DNA from: Aurantiacibacter suaedae
GTDB lineage: Bacteria > Pseudomonadota > Alphaproteobacteria > Sphingomonadales > Sphingomonadaceae
Direction of reading: 5' to 3'
Length of the DNA: 64,000 bases
Assembly (NCBI RefSeq): GCF_005434915.1
Contig: NZ_SKCG01000003.1
Coordinates: 496,001 to 560,000, forward strand
Made by a program: the position numbers and the translations under genes
The notes under the pieces: model-generated
Databases searched by the model: none
The model's input: the letters and a program-made list of their open reading frames with translations, nothing else
What the model was told of the DNA's origin: nothing
Shown here: positions 34,108 through 43,863 of the stretch, piece by piece
Layout of the letters: the number at the start of each line of letters is the position of its first letter
How positions within the stretch are numbered: position 1 is the stretch's first letter

Positions 34108-35364
34108 GTGAGCAAACTTAGTGTTTCGCAAGGGTTCGAAAAAAAACATCCGTCGCTTGCCGGGCGGCTGGCCGGGGTGCGTTCGTCGCTCTTCCTGACC
34201 AACCCGGTCACGCTTTGCGACGTTGATGAACCCGAAGCTGCCGGTGCGCACTCCATTGCAGTGGCCCGTGCCGATCTGTCGATCATGCAGGACGTGAGCC
34301 GCAACGATGCGTTCGTTTACAGCGACCCCGCGTGCGAGCTGGCTCTGGCTGGGTTGATTGCCCGGATCGCTGCGCACGGTATGCGCGCGCCGATCGCTGC
34401 CGACCCTCATTCGCTGTCGATCTACGCGCTGGCCGACCGGCTCGCGCAGACCGACGTTCCCGCTCTGCTGACGGGCCCGACCGGAGCTGGCAAGGAAGTT
34501 CTGGCCCGCTTCATCCACGATTCCAGCCCGCGTTCGGGCAAGGCCTTCATTGCGGTCAACTGCGCTGCCATCCCCGAGACGATGCTGGAGGCCATGCTGT
34601 TCGGCCACCAGAAGGGCGCGTTCACCGGTGCCAGCGCGGGCGGCAGTGGCCTTTTCCGCGAGGCGGACGGCGGCACGCTGCTGCTCGACGAAATCGCGGA
34701 GATGCCGATCGGCCTGCAGGCTAAACTGCTGCGTGCCTTGCAGGAAGGCGAAGTGCTGCCCGTCGGCGCGACCCGGCCGGTAAAGGTCGATGTTCGCATC
34801 GTCGCCTGCGCCAACCGTGACCTGCCGACCGAGGTCGCCGAGGGCCGGTTCCGCGAAGACCTGTTCTATCGCCTCAATGTGTTCCCTATCCACCTTGCTC
34901 CGCTGCGTGAGCGGCCGGGCGATATCGCTCCGCTCGCCTGCGCGATGCTGCTGCGCCATTCCAACCCCGAGCGCGGTCCCCACCGCATCGGTGCCGGCGC
35001 GCTTGCGATGCTGCGCTTGCATACCTGGCCGGGCAATGTGCGCGAGCTGGAGAATGTGATGCGCCGCGCACTGGTGATGGCTGGCAACAGCGCGGAAATC
35101 GGCCCCGAGCATATCGTGTTCGATGCGCCCGCCCGGCTTAATTCGGTGCAGGAAGTGCCAGCACCGCAGGTCGCTGAAGAAGAAGATCCCAAGCTGTCGA
35201 ACATCGTCAAGCTGTCTGAAGCCCGAGCGATCATCGATACGCTGAAGGAATGCAACGGCAAGCGGATCGAAGCTGCCCGCCGTCTGGGCATTTCGGAACG
35301 CACGCTGCGCTATCGCCTTGCTTCCTATCGTGAGGCCGGGATGGATATGGGAGCAGTCTCGTGA
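34108..35364 (+). CDS. Sigma-54-dependent flagellar transcriptional activator (FlbD/FleQ-like)
   Basis: Enhancer-binding protein of 418 residues expected to activate the sigma-54 promoters of the flagellar operons. The AAA+ domain has Walker A GPTGAGKE (Lys129), GAFTGA (170-175) that contacts sigma-54, Walker [10 protein letters not shown] and the '[14 protein letters not shown]' and '[16 protein letters not shown]' segments. A Fis-type helix-turn-helix closes the protein ([19 protein letters not shown]). The first about 100 residues show no receiver-domain Asp pattern. GTG start after a G-rich run. Its stop overlaps the fliE start (GTGA), so it heads the fli operon. Confidence 0.9.
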   Translation: MSKLSVSQGFEKKHPSLAGRLAGVRSSLFLTNPVTLCDVDEPEAAGAHSIAVARADLSIMQDVSRNDAFVYSDPACELALAGLIARIAAHGMRAPIAADPHSLSIYALADRLAQTDVPALLTGPTGAGKEVLARFIHDSSPRSGKAFIAVNCAAIPETMLEAMLFGHQKGAFTGASAGGSGLFREADGGTLLLDEIAEMPIGLQAKLLRALQEGEVLPVGATRPVKVDVRIVACANRDLPTEVAEGRFREDLFYRLNVFPIHLAPLRERPGDIAPLACAMLLRHSNPERGPHRIGAGALAMLRLHTWPGNVRELENVMRRALVMAGNSAEIGPEHIVFDAPARLNSVQEVPAPQVAEEEDPKLSNIVKLSEARAIIDTLKECNGKRIEAARRLGISERTLRYRLASYREAGMDMGAVS

Positions 35365-35729
35365 ATCCAGTCGGTGGTGGAGGCGGCGCGAGCGTTCAGC
35401 AGGTCATCGCCATGCGCGATGCCATGCTGGAGAAGTCGCGCCTTCTCAAGGAATTGCAGCAAGGCCAGCAGGCTCAGAGCCCGGTCCCGACCGATGCTCC
35501 GGCCCAAGGCGGCGGTTTTGGCGATTCGCTCAAGGATGCGCTGTCTTCGGTCAACGATGCGCAGCAGCGGTCTTCGGCGGCGACCGAAGCCTATGCCCGC
35601 GGCGAAACGCAGGACGTGGCCAAGGTGATGCTGGCGCGGCAAGAAGCGGGCGTTGCCTTCGAGGCCACCCTGCAGGTGCGCAACAAGCTCTTGAGTGCGT
35701 ACCAGGAAATCATGCGGATGGGGGTCTAG
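35361..35729 (+). CDS. fliE: Flagellar hook-basal body protein FliE
   Basis: Joins the MS-ring to the rod; 122 residues. The C-terminal '[20 protein letters not shown]' with [17 protein letters not shown] is the FliE signature. GTG start overlapping the activator stop, with GGGAG 7 bases upstream. The N-terminus is Gly/Gln-rich. Confidence 0.93.
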   Translation: MNPVGGGGGASVQQVIAMRDAMLEKSRLLKELQQGQQAQSPVPTDAPAQGGGFGDSLKDALSSVNDAQQRSSAATEAYARGETQDVAKVMLARQEAGVAFEATLQVRNKLLSAYQEIMRMGV

Positions 35730-35734
35730 GCTAA

Positions 35735-37423
35735 ATGGCTGATCTTGTTCCCGCTACGCCGAATGCCTCGCTTACGATGGAGCCGGGCTCCGGGCCGATG
35801 GCGCAGGTCAAGGGCTTTGTGGCCCAGCCTGCGGTCAAGAAAATGCTGCCGTGGTTCATCGGCACGGCAGGCCTTGGCCTGGCCGCGCTGACCTGGTCGC
35901 TGGTCGTGCCCGCACCGCAGCGCACGCTTTATTCCTCGCTCGGCGATGGCGAGCGGGCGGAGGTTGCCGCAGCGCTCGACCAGGCCGGGATTTCTTACGA
36001 GATCGATCCGGGCACCGGTGCGGTGATGGTGGGTGAAGACGAACTTTATCGCGCCCGCATGACCGTCGCCTCGCAGGGTGCGCTCTCGATGCCCGAAAGC
36101 GGCTCGCAAATGCTCGATTCGCTGCCGATGGGCGCCAGCCGCACGCTTGAAGGCGACCGGCTGCGCGCCGCGCAGGAGCGCGAACTGGAACTGACCATCG
36201 CCGAAATCGACGGGGTCGACACGGTGCGGGTCCATCTTGCCAAGGCCGACAAGTCGGTATTCGTGCGCGAAAATGGCGATCCCACCGCGTCGGTGATGCT
36301 CCGCCTGACGCGCGGCAATTCGCTGACCCAGTCGCAGGTCGGCGCGATTGCTAACCTGGTTGCCGCCTCGGTGGTGGGGCTCACGCCCGATCATGTGCGG
36401 ATTGTCGATCAGAACGGCTCGCTCCTGTCCGACCCTTCGAACCCGGATATGGACGGCCTCGACCTCCAGGCCCGCACCGAAGCCAAGCTGCGCGAGCAGG
36501 TAATCCAGTTGCTCACCCCGGTGGTGGGCGAAAATGCGTTCTCGACCGAAGTGCAGGTCAGCCTCGACATGAACGAGCAGACCCGCGCGCGCGAAAGCTA
36601 TGAGCCCGAAGGCGTGGTTCGTTCCGAGACTGTGAGCGAAACCACCCAGGCGGAGCAGACGGCTGCCGGTGTTCCGGGCGCAACCACCAATATTCCCCCT
36701 GCCGATGACCAGGCCGCCGATCGTGCGCCCGAGGGCACAGAAGCTGCCGGCGGCGCGACGCGCAACGGCGCCAGCAATGCCAGCCGCACCTTCGACGTGG
36801 GCCGCGAGGTCTCTGTCACCAGTACGCGTCCCGGCGCGATGAGCCGCCTTTCGGTGGCCGTGGCGATTGACCAATCGGCGCTGGGCGACAATCCCCAACA
36901 GGAACTGAAGAAGGTCGAGGAACTGGTAGCAGCCGCCGTCGGTGCCGATCCCCAGCGCGGCGACATCGTGACCGTGCGGACCCGCGCATTCAACCCCGCC
37001 GAGCTTGAAGAGCCGGCGTTCTGGGAGACGCCGTGGTTTGCCACTATCCTGCGCAATGTGGTCGCGCTGTTGTCGGTTCTGCTGGTATTGCTGCTGGCGG
37101 TGCGCCCGATGCTGAAGGCCGTGAACAACCGGCTCGACCCGTCTCGCGCTGCCAAGTCCCGCCAAAACGATGACGAGGCGGAGGACGACGAAGAATATAG
37201 CGACGATGAGGGTGAGGGCGAAGCTCTGCCCAGCGAGGAAAGGCCGGCCTTGCTTCCCAGCAGCGCCGATTTCCCCGGCGCGACGAACAACGAGGCGCTG
37301 ACCCAGCAAATCGAGCTGGCGCGCCGCATCACCCGCGAACAGCCCGACGATGCGTTGCAGGCGCTGCGCCGGATGCTGCGCGAAGTGCCGCCTGCCGAAG
37401 CTGATGAAGCGGCTGCAGCATGA
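35735..37423 (+). CDS. fliF: Flagellar MS-ring protein FliF
   Basis: Inner-membrane ring subunit, 562 residues. A first membrane helix near residues 35-58 precedes the ring-building domains ('LYSSLGDGERAEVAAAL', 'LARVHLA'-like 'TVRVHLAKADKSVF', 'VASVVGLTPDHVRIVDQNG'). A second helix (ATILRNVVALLSVLLVLLLA) precedes the acidic FliG-binding tail ending 'ALQALRRMLREVPP'. The ATG follows the fliE stop by 5 bases; the fliG start overlaps its stop. Confidence 0.96.
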   Translation: MADLVPATPNASLTMEPGSGPMAQVKGFVAQPAVKKMLPWFIGTAGLGLAALTWSLVVPAPQRTLYSSLGDGERAEVAAALDQAGISYEIDPGTGAVMVGEDELYRARMTVASQGALSMPESGSQMLDSLPMGASRTLEGDRLRAAQERELELTIAEIDGVDTVRVHLAKADKSVFVRENGDPTASVMLRLTRGNSLTQSQVGAIANLVAASVVGLTPDHVRIVDQNGSLLSDPSNPDMDGLDLQARTEAKLREQVIQLLTPVVGENAFSTEVQVSLDMNEQTRARESYEPEGVVRSETVSETTQAEQTAAGVPGATTNIPPADDQAADRAPEGTEAAGGATRNGASNASRTFDVGREVSVTSTRPGAMSRLSVAVAIDQSALGDNPQQELKKVEELVAAAVGADPQRGDIVTVRTRAFNPAELEEPAFWETPWFATILRNVVALLSVLLVLLLAVRPMLKAVNNRLDPSRAAKSRQNDDEAEDDEEYSDDEGEGEALPSEERPALLPSSADFPGATNNEALTQQIELARRITREQPDDALQALRRMLREVPPAEADEAAAA

Positions 37424-38427
37424 CCGCATTGACCCATCCTCAGGCCGCCAACGCAGCCCTCATGGTGCTGCTGATGGACGACGAAGATGCCAGCACCTTG
37501 CTGGCAAAGCTGACGCCGGAGGAGCTTGCGCTGCTGGGCCAGAACATGTGCGATCTGGGCGAGATTGCGGAGGACCGCGTCAGCGAGGCGATCCGCGACT
37601 TCGCCCAGGCCGCCAGCGAGCGCGTGATGCCTGCCGAGGGACGCATGGACAAGGTGCGTTCGGTCATGACCAGTGCAGTCGGCCCAATCCGTGCCGATGG
37701 CGTGATGCGCCGCATCGTGGTCGAGGAACCGCGCGGCCCGACCGCGCTCGAAATCGCGCGCTGGCTTGAGCCCGAAATCATCCTGAAGCTGGTCGCCGAC
37801 GAATTCCCGCAGACCATCGCCGTGCTGCTGGTGCAGCTCGATCCGATGGTGGCGGCGCAGGTGCTGGCAGGGCTGCCCGAAGAGGATCAGCCAGAGATCG
37901 TCCACCGCGTGGCGACGCTCGGCCCGGTCGCGCCCTCGGCATTGACCATGCTCGAAGAGCTGCTCGAAAGCCGCATCACCGAAACCTTCGGCACCATGCC
38001 GCTGCGCATCGGCGGAGTGCGCGAAGTGGCCGAGATCATCAACAGCGCGGGCAAGGCCGCCGAAAAGCGCATCCTTCCGGTCATCAACAAGCGCGACAAG
38101 GCGCTGTACAAGCAAATCGAAAGCGAGCTGTTCAAGTTCGAGCATCTGTTCGTGCTCGAACCGCAGACAATGGGCGCGCTGCTGCGCGAGGTCGATTCCG
38201 ACCTGCTTATCGACGCGCTCAAGGGGATCGACGAAACGCAGCGCGAAGTGTTCTTCCGTGCGATGTCGAGCCGTGCGGCCGATGGCCTCAAGGACGAGAT
38301 CGAGACCCGTGGCCGCCTCAAGTTTGCCGATGTGGAAGCGGCACAGAAGCGGATCATCGAAGTGGCCAAGCGGTTGATTGCCGATGGCACGATCATTCTC
38401 GGCGACGGCGACGAAGACTATGTCTAG
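37420..38427 (+). CDS. fliG: Flagellar motor switch protein FliG
   Basis: Rotor/switch protein of 335 residues; its C-terminal domain meets MotA. Typical motifs are 'EFPQTIAVLLVQLDPMVAAQVL', 'LPEEDQPEIVHRVATL' and the C-terminal 'DLLIDALKGIDETQREVFFR' with MSSRAADGLKDEIE. Charged torque residues are present in the last 100 residues. The ATG overlaps the fliF stop and the fliH gene begins within its last codons. Confidence 0.97.
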   Translation: MTALTHPQAANAALMVLLMDDEDASTLLAKLTPEELALLGQNMCDLGEIAEDRVSEAIRDFAQAASERVMPAEGRMDKVRSVMTSAVGPIRADGVMRRIVVEEPRGPTALEIARWLEPEIILKLVADEFPQTIAVLLVQLDPMVAAQVLAGLPEEDQPEIVHRVATLGPVAPSALTMLEELLESRITETFGTMPLRIGGVREVAEIINSAGKAAEKRILPVINKRDKALYKQIESELFKFEHLFVLEPQTMGALLREVDSDLLIDALKGIDETQREVFFRAMSSRAADGLKDEIETRGRLKFADVEAAQKRIIEVAKRLIADGTIILGDGDEDYV

Positions 38428-39001
38428 CCGCGCCCTGCTTGCGCTCGCTCCTGCCGGATTTTCGACCGATTTTCGGTTTGGCCGCGGCGCGCCGCCGCCG
38501 GTTGAGGAACCCGTTGCAGAAGAACCGCAGGCCGATCCGCTGGAGGAAGCCTTCGCTCGCGGAGTGGAGGAGGGCCAGTCCCGCGCCCGCGCCGAATACG
38601 AGGTCAAACTGGCCGAACTCGAGGCCCGCTATGCCGGGCTCGGATGTGAACTGGCCGAGCAGGCAATTGACGAAGGCGAGCGGCTGCGCTCGATGATGCG
38701 CGAGACGGTTGTGGCCCTGTGCGAACAGGCGGTTGCGCCCTTTGCGCTCGATCACGAGCTGCTTGCGCGGCGGGTAGAGAATGCCGCCTCGATGCTTATG
38801 CGCGCGGCGGACGAGCGGCGCATCCGGCTCAATCCGGCGGACAAGGAGGCTGTCGAAGGCCTGGTTGCGCCGGGGTTGATGCTGGAGGAAGATCCGTCGC
38901 TCTTGCCGGGCTGCATCCGGATCGAGACTGCCGACGGCGGGATCGAGGACGGCCCGCCGAGCTGGGCCGATGCCATTCGCGAAGCCATTGGGCAGTGCTG
39001 A
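38420..39001 (+). CDS. fliH: FliH-like export ATPase regulator
   Basis: Predicted stator-like partner of the FliI ATPase, 193 residues. It has a Pro/Glu-rich N-terminus, a long charged helix ('VEEGQSRARAEYEVKLAELE') and a compact C-terminal part. The sequence is divergent, so the name relies on its place between fliG and fliI. ATG 38420 overlaps fliG by 8 bases; an upstream ATG at 38378 would overlap by 50 and adds an unlikely N-terminus. Confidence 0.8.
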   Translation: MSSRALLALAPAGFSTDFRFGRGAPPPVEEPVAEEPQADPLEEAFARGVEEGQSRARAEYEVKLAELEARYAGLGCELAEQAIDEGERLRSMMRETVVALCEQAVAPFALDHELLARRVENAASMLMRAADERRIRLNPADKEAVEGLVAPGLMLEEDPSLLPGCIRIETADGGIEDGPPSWADAIREAIGQC

Positions 39002-39005
39002 TTTC

Positions 39006-40331
39006 ATGCTGAACATGCTGGAAACGATCCGGGCCGATGGCACCGCGCTCGACCTGTCGCCGCGCCGCTATGGCAAGGTGAGCGCCTGCGATGGCACCAT
39101 GATCGAGGTGACGGGGCTTTCGCTGCCGGTCGGCTCGCTGTGCACCATCGGCCACGGCCATGCCCGTTCGCACACTGCCGAGGTGATCGGTTTTCGCAAC
39201 GGGCGCACACTGATGAGCCTTCTGGGCGATGCGGTGCTGCTGCGCCCGGGCGCTTTCGTTCATCCCTTTGGCCGACCCGGCGCTCTGCCGGTGGGGCCGG
39301 GTTTTCTTGGCCGGGCCGTCGATGGCACTGGCCATCCGATTGACGGCCGCGATGCCGTGGCCGCGCGCGAATGGTGGCCTTCGGGCGGCGAGCGTAGCGG
39401 AGCTCTGGAACGGTCGAGCGTCGAGCAGCACTTCGTTACCGGCATTCGCGCCATCGACGCCACCTGCACCATGGGTGTGGGTCAGCGGATGGGCATTGTC
39501 GCAGGCTCGGGCGTTGGCAAGTCGGTGCTGATCGACATGATCGCGCAAGGGGCCAAGGCCGATGTGGTGGTGCTAGGCCTGATTGGTGAGCGTGCGCGCG
39601 AAGTATCTGATTTCGTTGCCCGCCATATGCGCGGCGAGACCGCAAGGCGCACCGCTCTGGTGGCGGTTCCGGCCGACCATGCACCCAACTTGCGGCTGCG
39701 CGGGGCGATGCTCGCGACCAGCCTTGCGGAATATTATCGCGCGCAGGGCCTGAAGGTGCTGCTAGTGCTCGACAGCCTCACGCGCGTTGCTCACGCGGCG
39801 CGCGAGATTGGCCTGTTGCTGGGCGAAAACGGCTCGGCGCGCGGCTATCCGCCCTCGGCGCTGGCGACGATCACCAAGCTGGTCGAACGCGCGGGCAATT
39901 CTGCCAAGTCGGGCGGCTCGATCACCGGCATATACTCTGTTCTGGCCGATGGTGATGACCATAACGACCCCGTGGTCGACACCGCGCGCGCGATCCTCGA
40001 CGGGCATATCGTGCTCAGCCGAGACATCGCTCAGAACGGTCGCTATCCGGCGATCGACATTTCCGCTTCGCTCAGCCGCGTAATGGAAGATGTCGCGGGC
40101 GAGCAACATCGTAAGTCAGCGCGCGATCTGCGCGGGTTGGTGGCGCGCTATGAGGCGAACCGCGATCTCGTGCTGATGGGCGCCTATCAGCAGGGCCGCG
40201 ATGCCGATATCGACCGCGCCATGGCCATGCACAAACAGGTCGAAACCTTCCTCGGCCAGCAGCGCGGCGAGCGCGCCGATTTCGATGCAACGGTCGGGCA
40301 GCTCATCACGATGACCGGCAATGGGCAATAA
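39006..40331 (+). CDS. fliI: Flagellum-specific ATPase FliI
   Basis: ATPase energising flagellar protein export, 441 residues. Walker A GSGVGKS (167-173), VVLGLIGERAREVSDF, Walker B 'VLLVLDSLTRVAHAAREI' and 'ERAGNSAKSGGSITGIYSVL' are all FliI/F1-beta family signatures. ATG at 39006 lies 4 bases after the fliH stop; 39015 is an alternative. The gene overlaps fliJ by 11 bases. Confidence 0.96.
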   Translation: MLNMLETIRADGTALDLSPRRYGKVSACDGTMIEVTGLSLPVGSLCTIGHGHARSHTAEVIGFRNGRTLMSLLGDAVLLRPGAFVHPFGRPGALPVGPGFLGRAVDGTGHPIDGRDAVAAREWWPSGGERSGALERSSVEQHFVTGIRAIDATCTMGVGQRMGIVAGSGVGKSVLIDMIAQGAKADVVVLGLIGERAREVSDFVARHMRGETARRTALVAVPADHAPNLRLRGAMLATSLAEYYRAQGLKVLLVLDSLTRVAHAAREIGLLLGENGSARGYPPSALATITKLVERAGNSAKSGGSITGIYSVLADGDDHNDPVVDTARAILDGHIVLSRDIAQNGRYPAIDISASLSRVMEDVAGEQHRKSARDLRGLVARYEANRDLVLMGAYQQGRDADIDRAMAMHKQVETFLGQQRGERADFDATVGQLITMTGNGQ

Positions 40332-40758
40332 CGACAAACGCCGCGCTAAATTGATGGCGCGGATGCTGCTTCTGCGCGAGATCGAACATCGGCGTGCGGC
40401 AGGCGAGGCCGCGCAGGCCCTTTCGGCAGCGCAGCGCAGCGAGCAGCTAGCGGCGCGAGCGCGGGCTTTGGCGGCTACCGAAATTCCGCGTGAGCAGGTC
40501 GATTACGGCGACGATCTCGCGCGCCGGCTCACCTCGGGCACGCGCCTGCGCGCCATCGCCCAGACGGTCGAGCAGCAGGCTGAACATGCGCAGAGCCACG
40601 CGCAGTTGCGTATGCAGCAAGAGCGCATTGCCAGCCGCCGCCGTGACCAGATCGAAGAGCGCCGCACTGCGCTGGTCGAGCAGGCGGCGCAACGGTTGGC
40701 GGCGCGTGAAACGCAAAATTCTGCAGGCGGCCGCCGAATTGGCACGGATCGTGAATAG
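40321..40758 (+). CDS. fliJ: FliJ-position coiled-coil protein
   Basis: Protein of 145 residues rich in Ala, Arg, Glu and Gln, almost wholly predicted helical coiled coil, overlapping the end of fliI by 11 bases. This is the size, composition and place of FliJ, which links FliI to FlhA. There is no sequence signature strong enough to name it on its own. Confidence 0.7.
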   Translation: MGNNDKRRAKLMARMLLLREIEHRRAAGEAAQALSAAQRSEQLAARARALAATEIPREQVDYGDDLARRLTSGTRLRAIAQTVEQQAEHAQSHAQLRMQQERIASRRRDQIEERRTALVEQAAQRLAARETQNSAGGRRIGTDRE

Positions 40759-40785
40759 TCTCTCTCGGTAAACCAGAGAGGGACC

Positions 40786-42351
40786 ATGCAGGTTTCATCG
40801 CAAATTCTAATTTCGAGCGACTCCGTCGTATCACCGTCTTCCCGGAGCAATGGCGCCGACAACGGCGAGTTCGCGGGCTTGGTATCGGCTAATTCGCCTC
40901 AACCCGATGCGTCAGAGGCGAGCGCGCCCCCGCGCAATGCGCGTGAACGCGAGGCTTCGCGCGCTGACGAGCAGCCGAACAGGGCGCTGGCCGACGATGG
41001 CGGAAGCACGCTGCAATCCGAACGGCCCGCAACGGCCGTGGTGCGCGCGGACTCCGAGAAGCAGCCAGAGCTTGTAGGCTCTCAGTCCCCCGACGAGAAG
41101 CAGCCTCACTTGCGGCTCCCGGTTGCCGGTGATCTGCCGGACGGCGGCAAAGGTTTGCCGGTTGCCGGCGAGGGAGAGGCCGATCCCGCGCTCGCGCTCG
41201 ATATCGACATCGGCGAGGTGCCAGAGGGCGAGGGCGAGCTTGCACCCGAAGTCGTCTCTCTGGTGGCGGAGGTCGATGTTGCGATTGTTGCTCCTGCCGC
41301 GCCGCTGGTGAAGGATCAGGTTCAGGCACCTGTGATCGCGAAGACCCCGGTCGATGCCAATCTCGCGCTCGCCGATGGCGAGGAGGCGGCGGGATCGGGT
41401 GACGGTGCCGAGACCCCTGCAAGCCCAGCGCCTCTGCGCCACGATGCCGCTCCGCGTCCGAACGAACTGGAGCAGTTGCGCGGTGGCCGGGCACAGGGGC
41501 TCGCTTGGGAACAGGCGCAGCAGACGATCCTCGCACCCGCGCGCCAGGCGAACAGCGCGACCGCGAAGCCCGCGCTGGGCGAGGTCGCTCTTGCGCCCGA
41601 GGCAGGCAAGGACGCGCGCGAAGGCGCCTCCACTGCGCAGCTGCTCGCCGGTGCCGGTGAAAACAGCGATCTGAAGTCGCTCAAGGAACTGCGCGAGGCG
41701 CGCCTCGCTGCCGCACCAGCGGCGGCGGCGGCGGCCAAGGTCCCGGCTGCAGAACCTTCCTCATCGCCGTTCGCCGACGCCGGTTCTGCGGTCCGCGGCG
41801 TATCGGCGCCGGTCCACCCGACCGGTGCAGCGCCGACCAGCCCGACAGATACGTCGCTCGCACAGTTGGTCGACCGGCTCATCGAAACGCGCGTCGCCGC
41901 GCGGTCGGAGCGCAGCCATATGGAGCTGAGCCACCCTGACTTTGGCAGGGTCACGCTGGCGGTGGGCCTGCGCGGTGACGACCGCTTGAGCATCGACCTG
42001 CCAGGCGCGCCGACCGAACTGCGCCATGCCGTGGGGCAGGCGCTGGCCCAGGCGGGCGCGGCACAAAGCTCGGGCCAGAACGCTGGCCAGCAGGGCGGCC
42101 AGAATACGGGCAATACCGGAAACCAGTCCTCCAACCAGCGCTCTGACGGGCAGGGGCAAGCCGCCCTCGCAGGGGGCGAAACTTCGCAGAATTCTGCGGG
42201 TCATAACGGAGGCTCAGGTAAAAATACCTATGAGCCGGACAATCCGCAATTATCCATATTCGCGCAATCACAGACAGCAGCTTCTGACAGAGGGGCGGGC
42301 AGACCCGCTGGTGGCCCGGAATCGACTGGGCGCCGCGGCGTGCTGGCGTGA
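40786..42351 (+). CDS. fliK: FliK-like hook-length control protein
   Basis: Protein of 521 residues. Most is disordered and rich in Ala, Pro, Glu and Gly, as expected for a molecular ruler. A FliK C-terminal domain lies at about 385-430 ('SHMELSHPDFGRVTLAVGL', 'DRLSIDLPGAPTELRHAV'), followed by an unusual Gln/Asn/Gly/Ser-rich tail of about 90 residues. GAGGGACC directly precedes ATG 40786. It sits between fliJ and fliL. A secreted protein switching export specificity after hook completion is expected. Confidence 0.85.
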   Translation: MQVSSQILISSDSVVSPSSRSNGADNGEFAGLVSANSPQPDASEASAPPRNAREREASRADEQPNRALADDGGSTLQSERPATAVVRADSEKQPELVGSQSPDEKQPHLRLPVAGDLPDGGKGLPVAGEGEADPALALDIDIGEVPEGEGELAPEVVSLVAEVDVAIVAPAAPLVKDQVQAPVIAKTPVDANLALADGEEAAGSGDGAETPASPAPLRHDAAPRPNELEQLRGGRAQGLAWEQAQQTILAPARQANSATAKPALGEVALAPEAGKDAREGASTAQLLAGAGENSDLKSLKELREARLAAAPAAAAAAKVPAAEPSSSPFADAGSAVRGVSAPVHPTGAAPTSPTDTSLAQLVDRLIETRVAARSERSHMELSHPDFGRVTLAVGLRGDDRLSIDLPGAPTELRHAVGQALAQAGAAQSSGQNAGQQGGQNTGNTGNQSSNQRSDGQGQAALAGGETSQNSAGHNGGSGKNTYEPDNPQLSIFAQSQTAASDRGAGRPAGGPESTGRRGVLA

Positions 42352-42370
42352 CAGCTAAGGGAATACCGCA

Positions 42371-42952
42371 ATGAGCAAGGACAAGAAAGAAGGCGATGAG
42401 GGCGCCAAGAAGGGCGGCCTGATTGGCAAGATCGTTCTTCCGCTGGTCATGCTGGCCGCCGGTGGTGGCGGCGTGTTCGGCCTGATGGCTGCCGGCATCA
42501 TCGGCGATCATGCCGAGGCCAAGGAAGAGAAGGGCCCCAAACTGGTCGAAAAGGGCGAAGAAGACCCCTATGCCAGTGGCGAAGGTGAGGGGGAGGGCGA
42601 TGCTGCCTATGTCCCCGGTGAAAGCGGCAGCGAATATCGCACCGCCTACTACGACTTCGAGAACGAGTTCACCTCCAACCTGCGCGGTTCTCCGGCGATG
42701 GTCCAGCTTGGCCTCGCTGCTTCCACCCGCCGTGACGGACGCGTTCTGATGTGGCTCAAGAAGCACGAGACCGCGATCCGCTCGAAACTCTTGATCGAGC
42801 TTTCGGACACCGACGAGATGGAATTCTCGACCCCCGTGGGCAAGGAACGCCTGCAACAGCGCATGGTCGATGCGATCAACGATGTGCTCGAAGAGGAAGA
42901 AGGCTTCGGCGGCGTCGACAAGGTCTATTTCCGGAGCCTGATCGTTCAATGA
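42371..42952 (+). CDS. fliL: Flagellar basal body-associated protein FliL
   Basis: Inner-membrane protein of 193 residues near the stator. A basic cytosolic N-terminus, one helix (LIGKIVLPLVMLAAGGGGVF), an acidic linker and the periplasmic stomatin-like domain with 'YYDFENEFTSNLRGSP' and 'RDGRVLMWLKKHETAIRSKL' (in parts) match FliL. AGGGA lies upstream of the ATG. The fliM start overlaps its stop. Confidence 0.92.
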   Translation: MSKDKKEGDEGAKKGGLIGKIVLPLVMLAAGGGGVFGLMAAGIIGDHAEAKEEKGPKLVEKGEEDPYASGEGEGEGDAAYVPGESGSEYRTAYYDFENEFTSNLRGSPAMVQLGLAASTRRDGRVLMWLKKHETAIRSKLLIELSDTDEMEFSTPVGKERLQQRMVDAINDVLEEEEGFGGVDKVYFRSLIVQ

Positions 42953-43863
42953 ACATGAACCAGTCCTTCGTGGCGGAACGCCGCGCGGCGATGCATTGCG
43001 CGGCGCTGGTTTCGGCCAAGCCCGATGCCGATAGCCGGCTGACTGCGTTCAGCCGCCTTGGCACCGCGCTCGAATCTGCGCTCGCCGTGCGTATGGCCAC
43101 CGTGTTCAATTCCAGCGGGTGGACCTGCGAGGCAGGCGACGCCGAAGTGATGCTGGCACGGGACCTGGCCGAGAAGATCGACCCCGTTGCGGGCAATTTC
43201 ATTCTGCCGGTTGGCGATGCAGGCGGGCGGTTGTTCGCCACCTTCGCCCTGCCGCCGATCCTCGCCCGGCTCGAAGCCATGTTCGGCGGCGATGCCGGTG
43301 CGGCCGATCTCAAGCCCGGTCGCAAGCTGCCAAGCTCGATCGAACTGCTGCTCAAGCGGCTTGCGCGCGCGCTCACGCAGGCGCTGGGCACCTGTCTCGA
43401 CGCTGCGGCGCTGCGGGCAGGCGAAGAAGCCACTTTCTCCACCGACTATGCCAAGCTGGCTGTCTTTCCCGGCCAATCGGACGCTGTGGTGATGCCGCTG
43501 TCGGTTGTTGCGCCTGAAGGCCCGGCCATAACGCTGCGGCTTGCCTGCCGCCCCGGCACGGTGTCGCGCCTGCTTAACCATTTCAACGAGAGCGGGGCGC
43601 AGCCCAAGCCGGTTACCCCGGAAATTCTGCCGGCAGCCATTGCCGATGTGCCGCTGGCGATGCGCGCACGTCTGGCCGAAATGAAGGTGCCGGCAAGCAA
43701 GCTGATGAATCTCAAGGCCGGACAGGTTCTGCCGATCGCCGTCGCGCGTTCGGTTCCGCTGTTCGTGGGCAAGCACCGCATCGCCAGCGGTGCCATGGGT
43801 GAACAGGACGACCGCGTTGCGCTGCAACTCGATCAAGTCCTGCTGACAGGAGACAATGCGTGA
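42949..43863 (+). CDS. fliM: Flagellar motor switch protein FliM
   Basis: C-ring switch subunit of 304 residues. The middle CheC-like region contains FALPPILARLEAMFGGD, and the C-terminal SpoA domain 'AEMKVPASKLMNLKAGQVLP' is followed by VPLFVGKHRI, as in FliM. The N-terminus MNMNQSFVAERRAAMHC lacks the LSQ(D/E)EIDAL peptide that binds phosphorylated CheY in most FliM proteins, and the protein is shorter than the usual 330 or so. ATG overlaps the fliL stop (ATGA); fliN begins in its last bases. Confidence 0.88.
   Translation: MNMNQSFVAERRAAMHCAALVSAKPDADSRLTAFSRLGTALESALAVRMATVFNSSGWTCEAGDAEVMLARDLAEKIDPVAGNFILPVGDAGGRLFATFALPPILARLEAMFGGDAGAADLKPGRKLPSSIELLLKRLARALTQALGTCLDAAALRAGEEATFSTDYAKLAVFPGQSDAVVMPLSVVAPEGPAITLRLACRPGTVSRLLNHFNESGAQPKPVTPEILPAAIADVPLAMRARLAEMKVPASKLMNLKAGQVLPIAVARSVPLFVGKHRIASGAMGEQDDRVALQLDQVLLTGDNA

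Noticed and set aside
33892-35112. Upstream extension of the flagellin 2 frame
   Set aside because: It is antisense to the sigma-54 activator, and flagellin homology begins exactly at ATG 33891 with a ribosome site.
36598-38607. 669-codon minus-strand frame opposite fliF-fliG-fliH
   Set aside because: Antisense to three flagellar genes with strong signatures.
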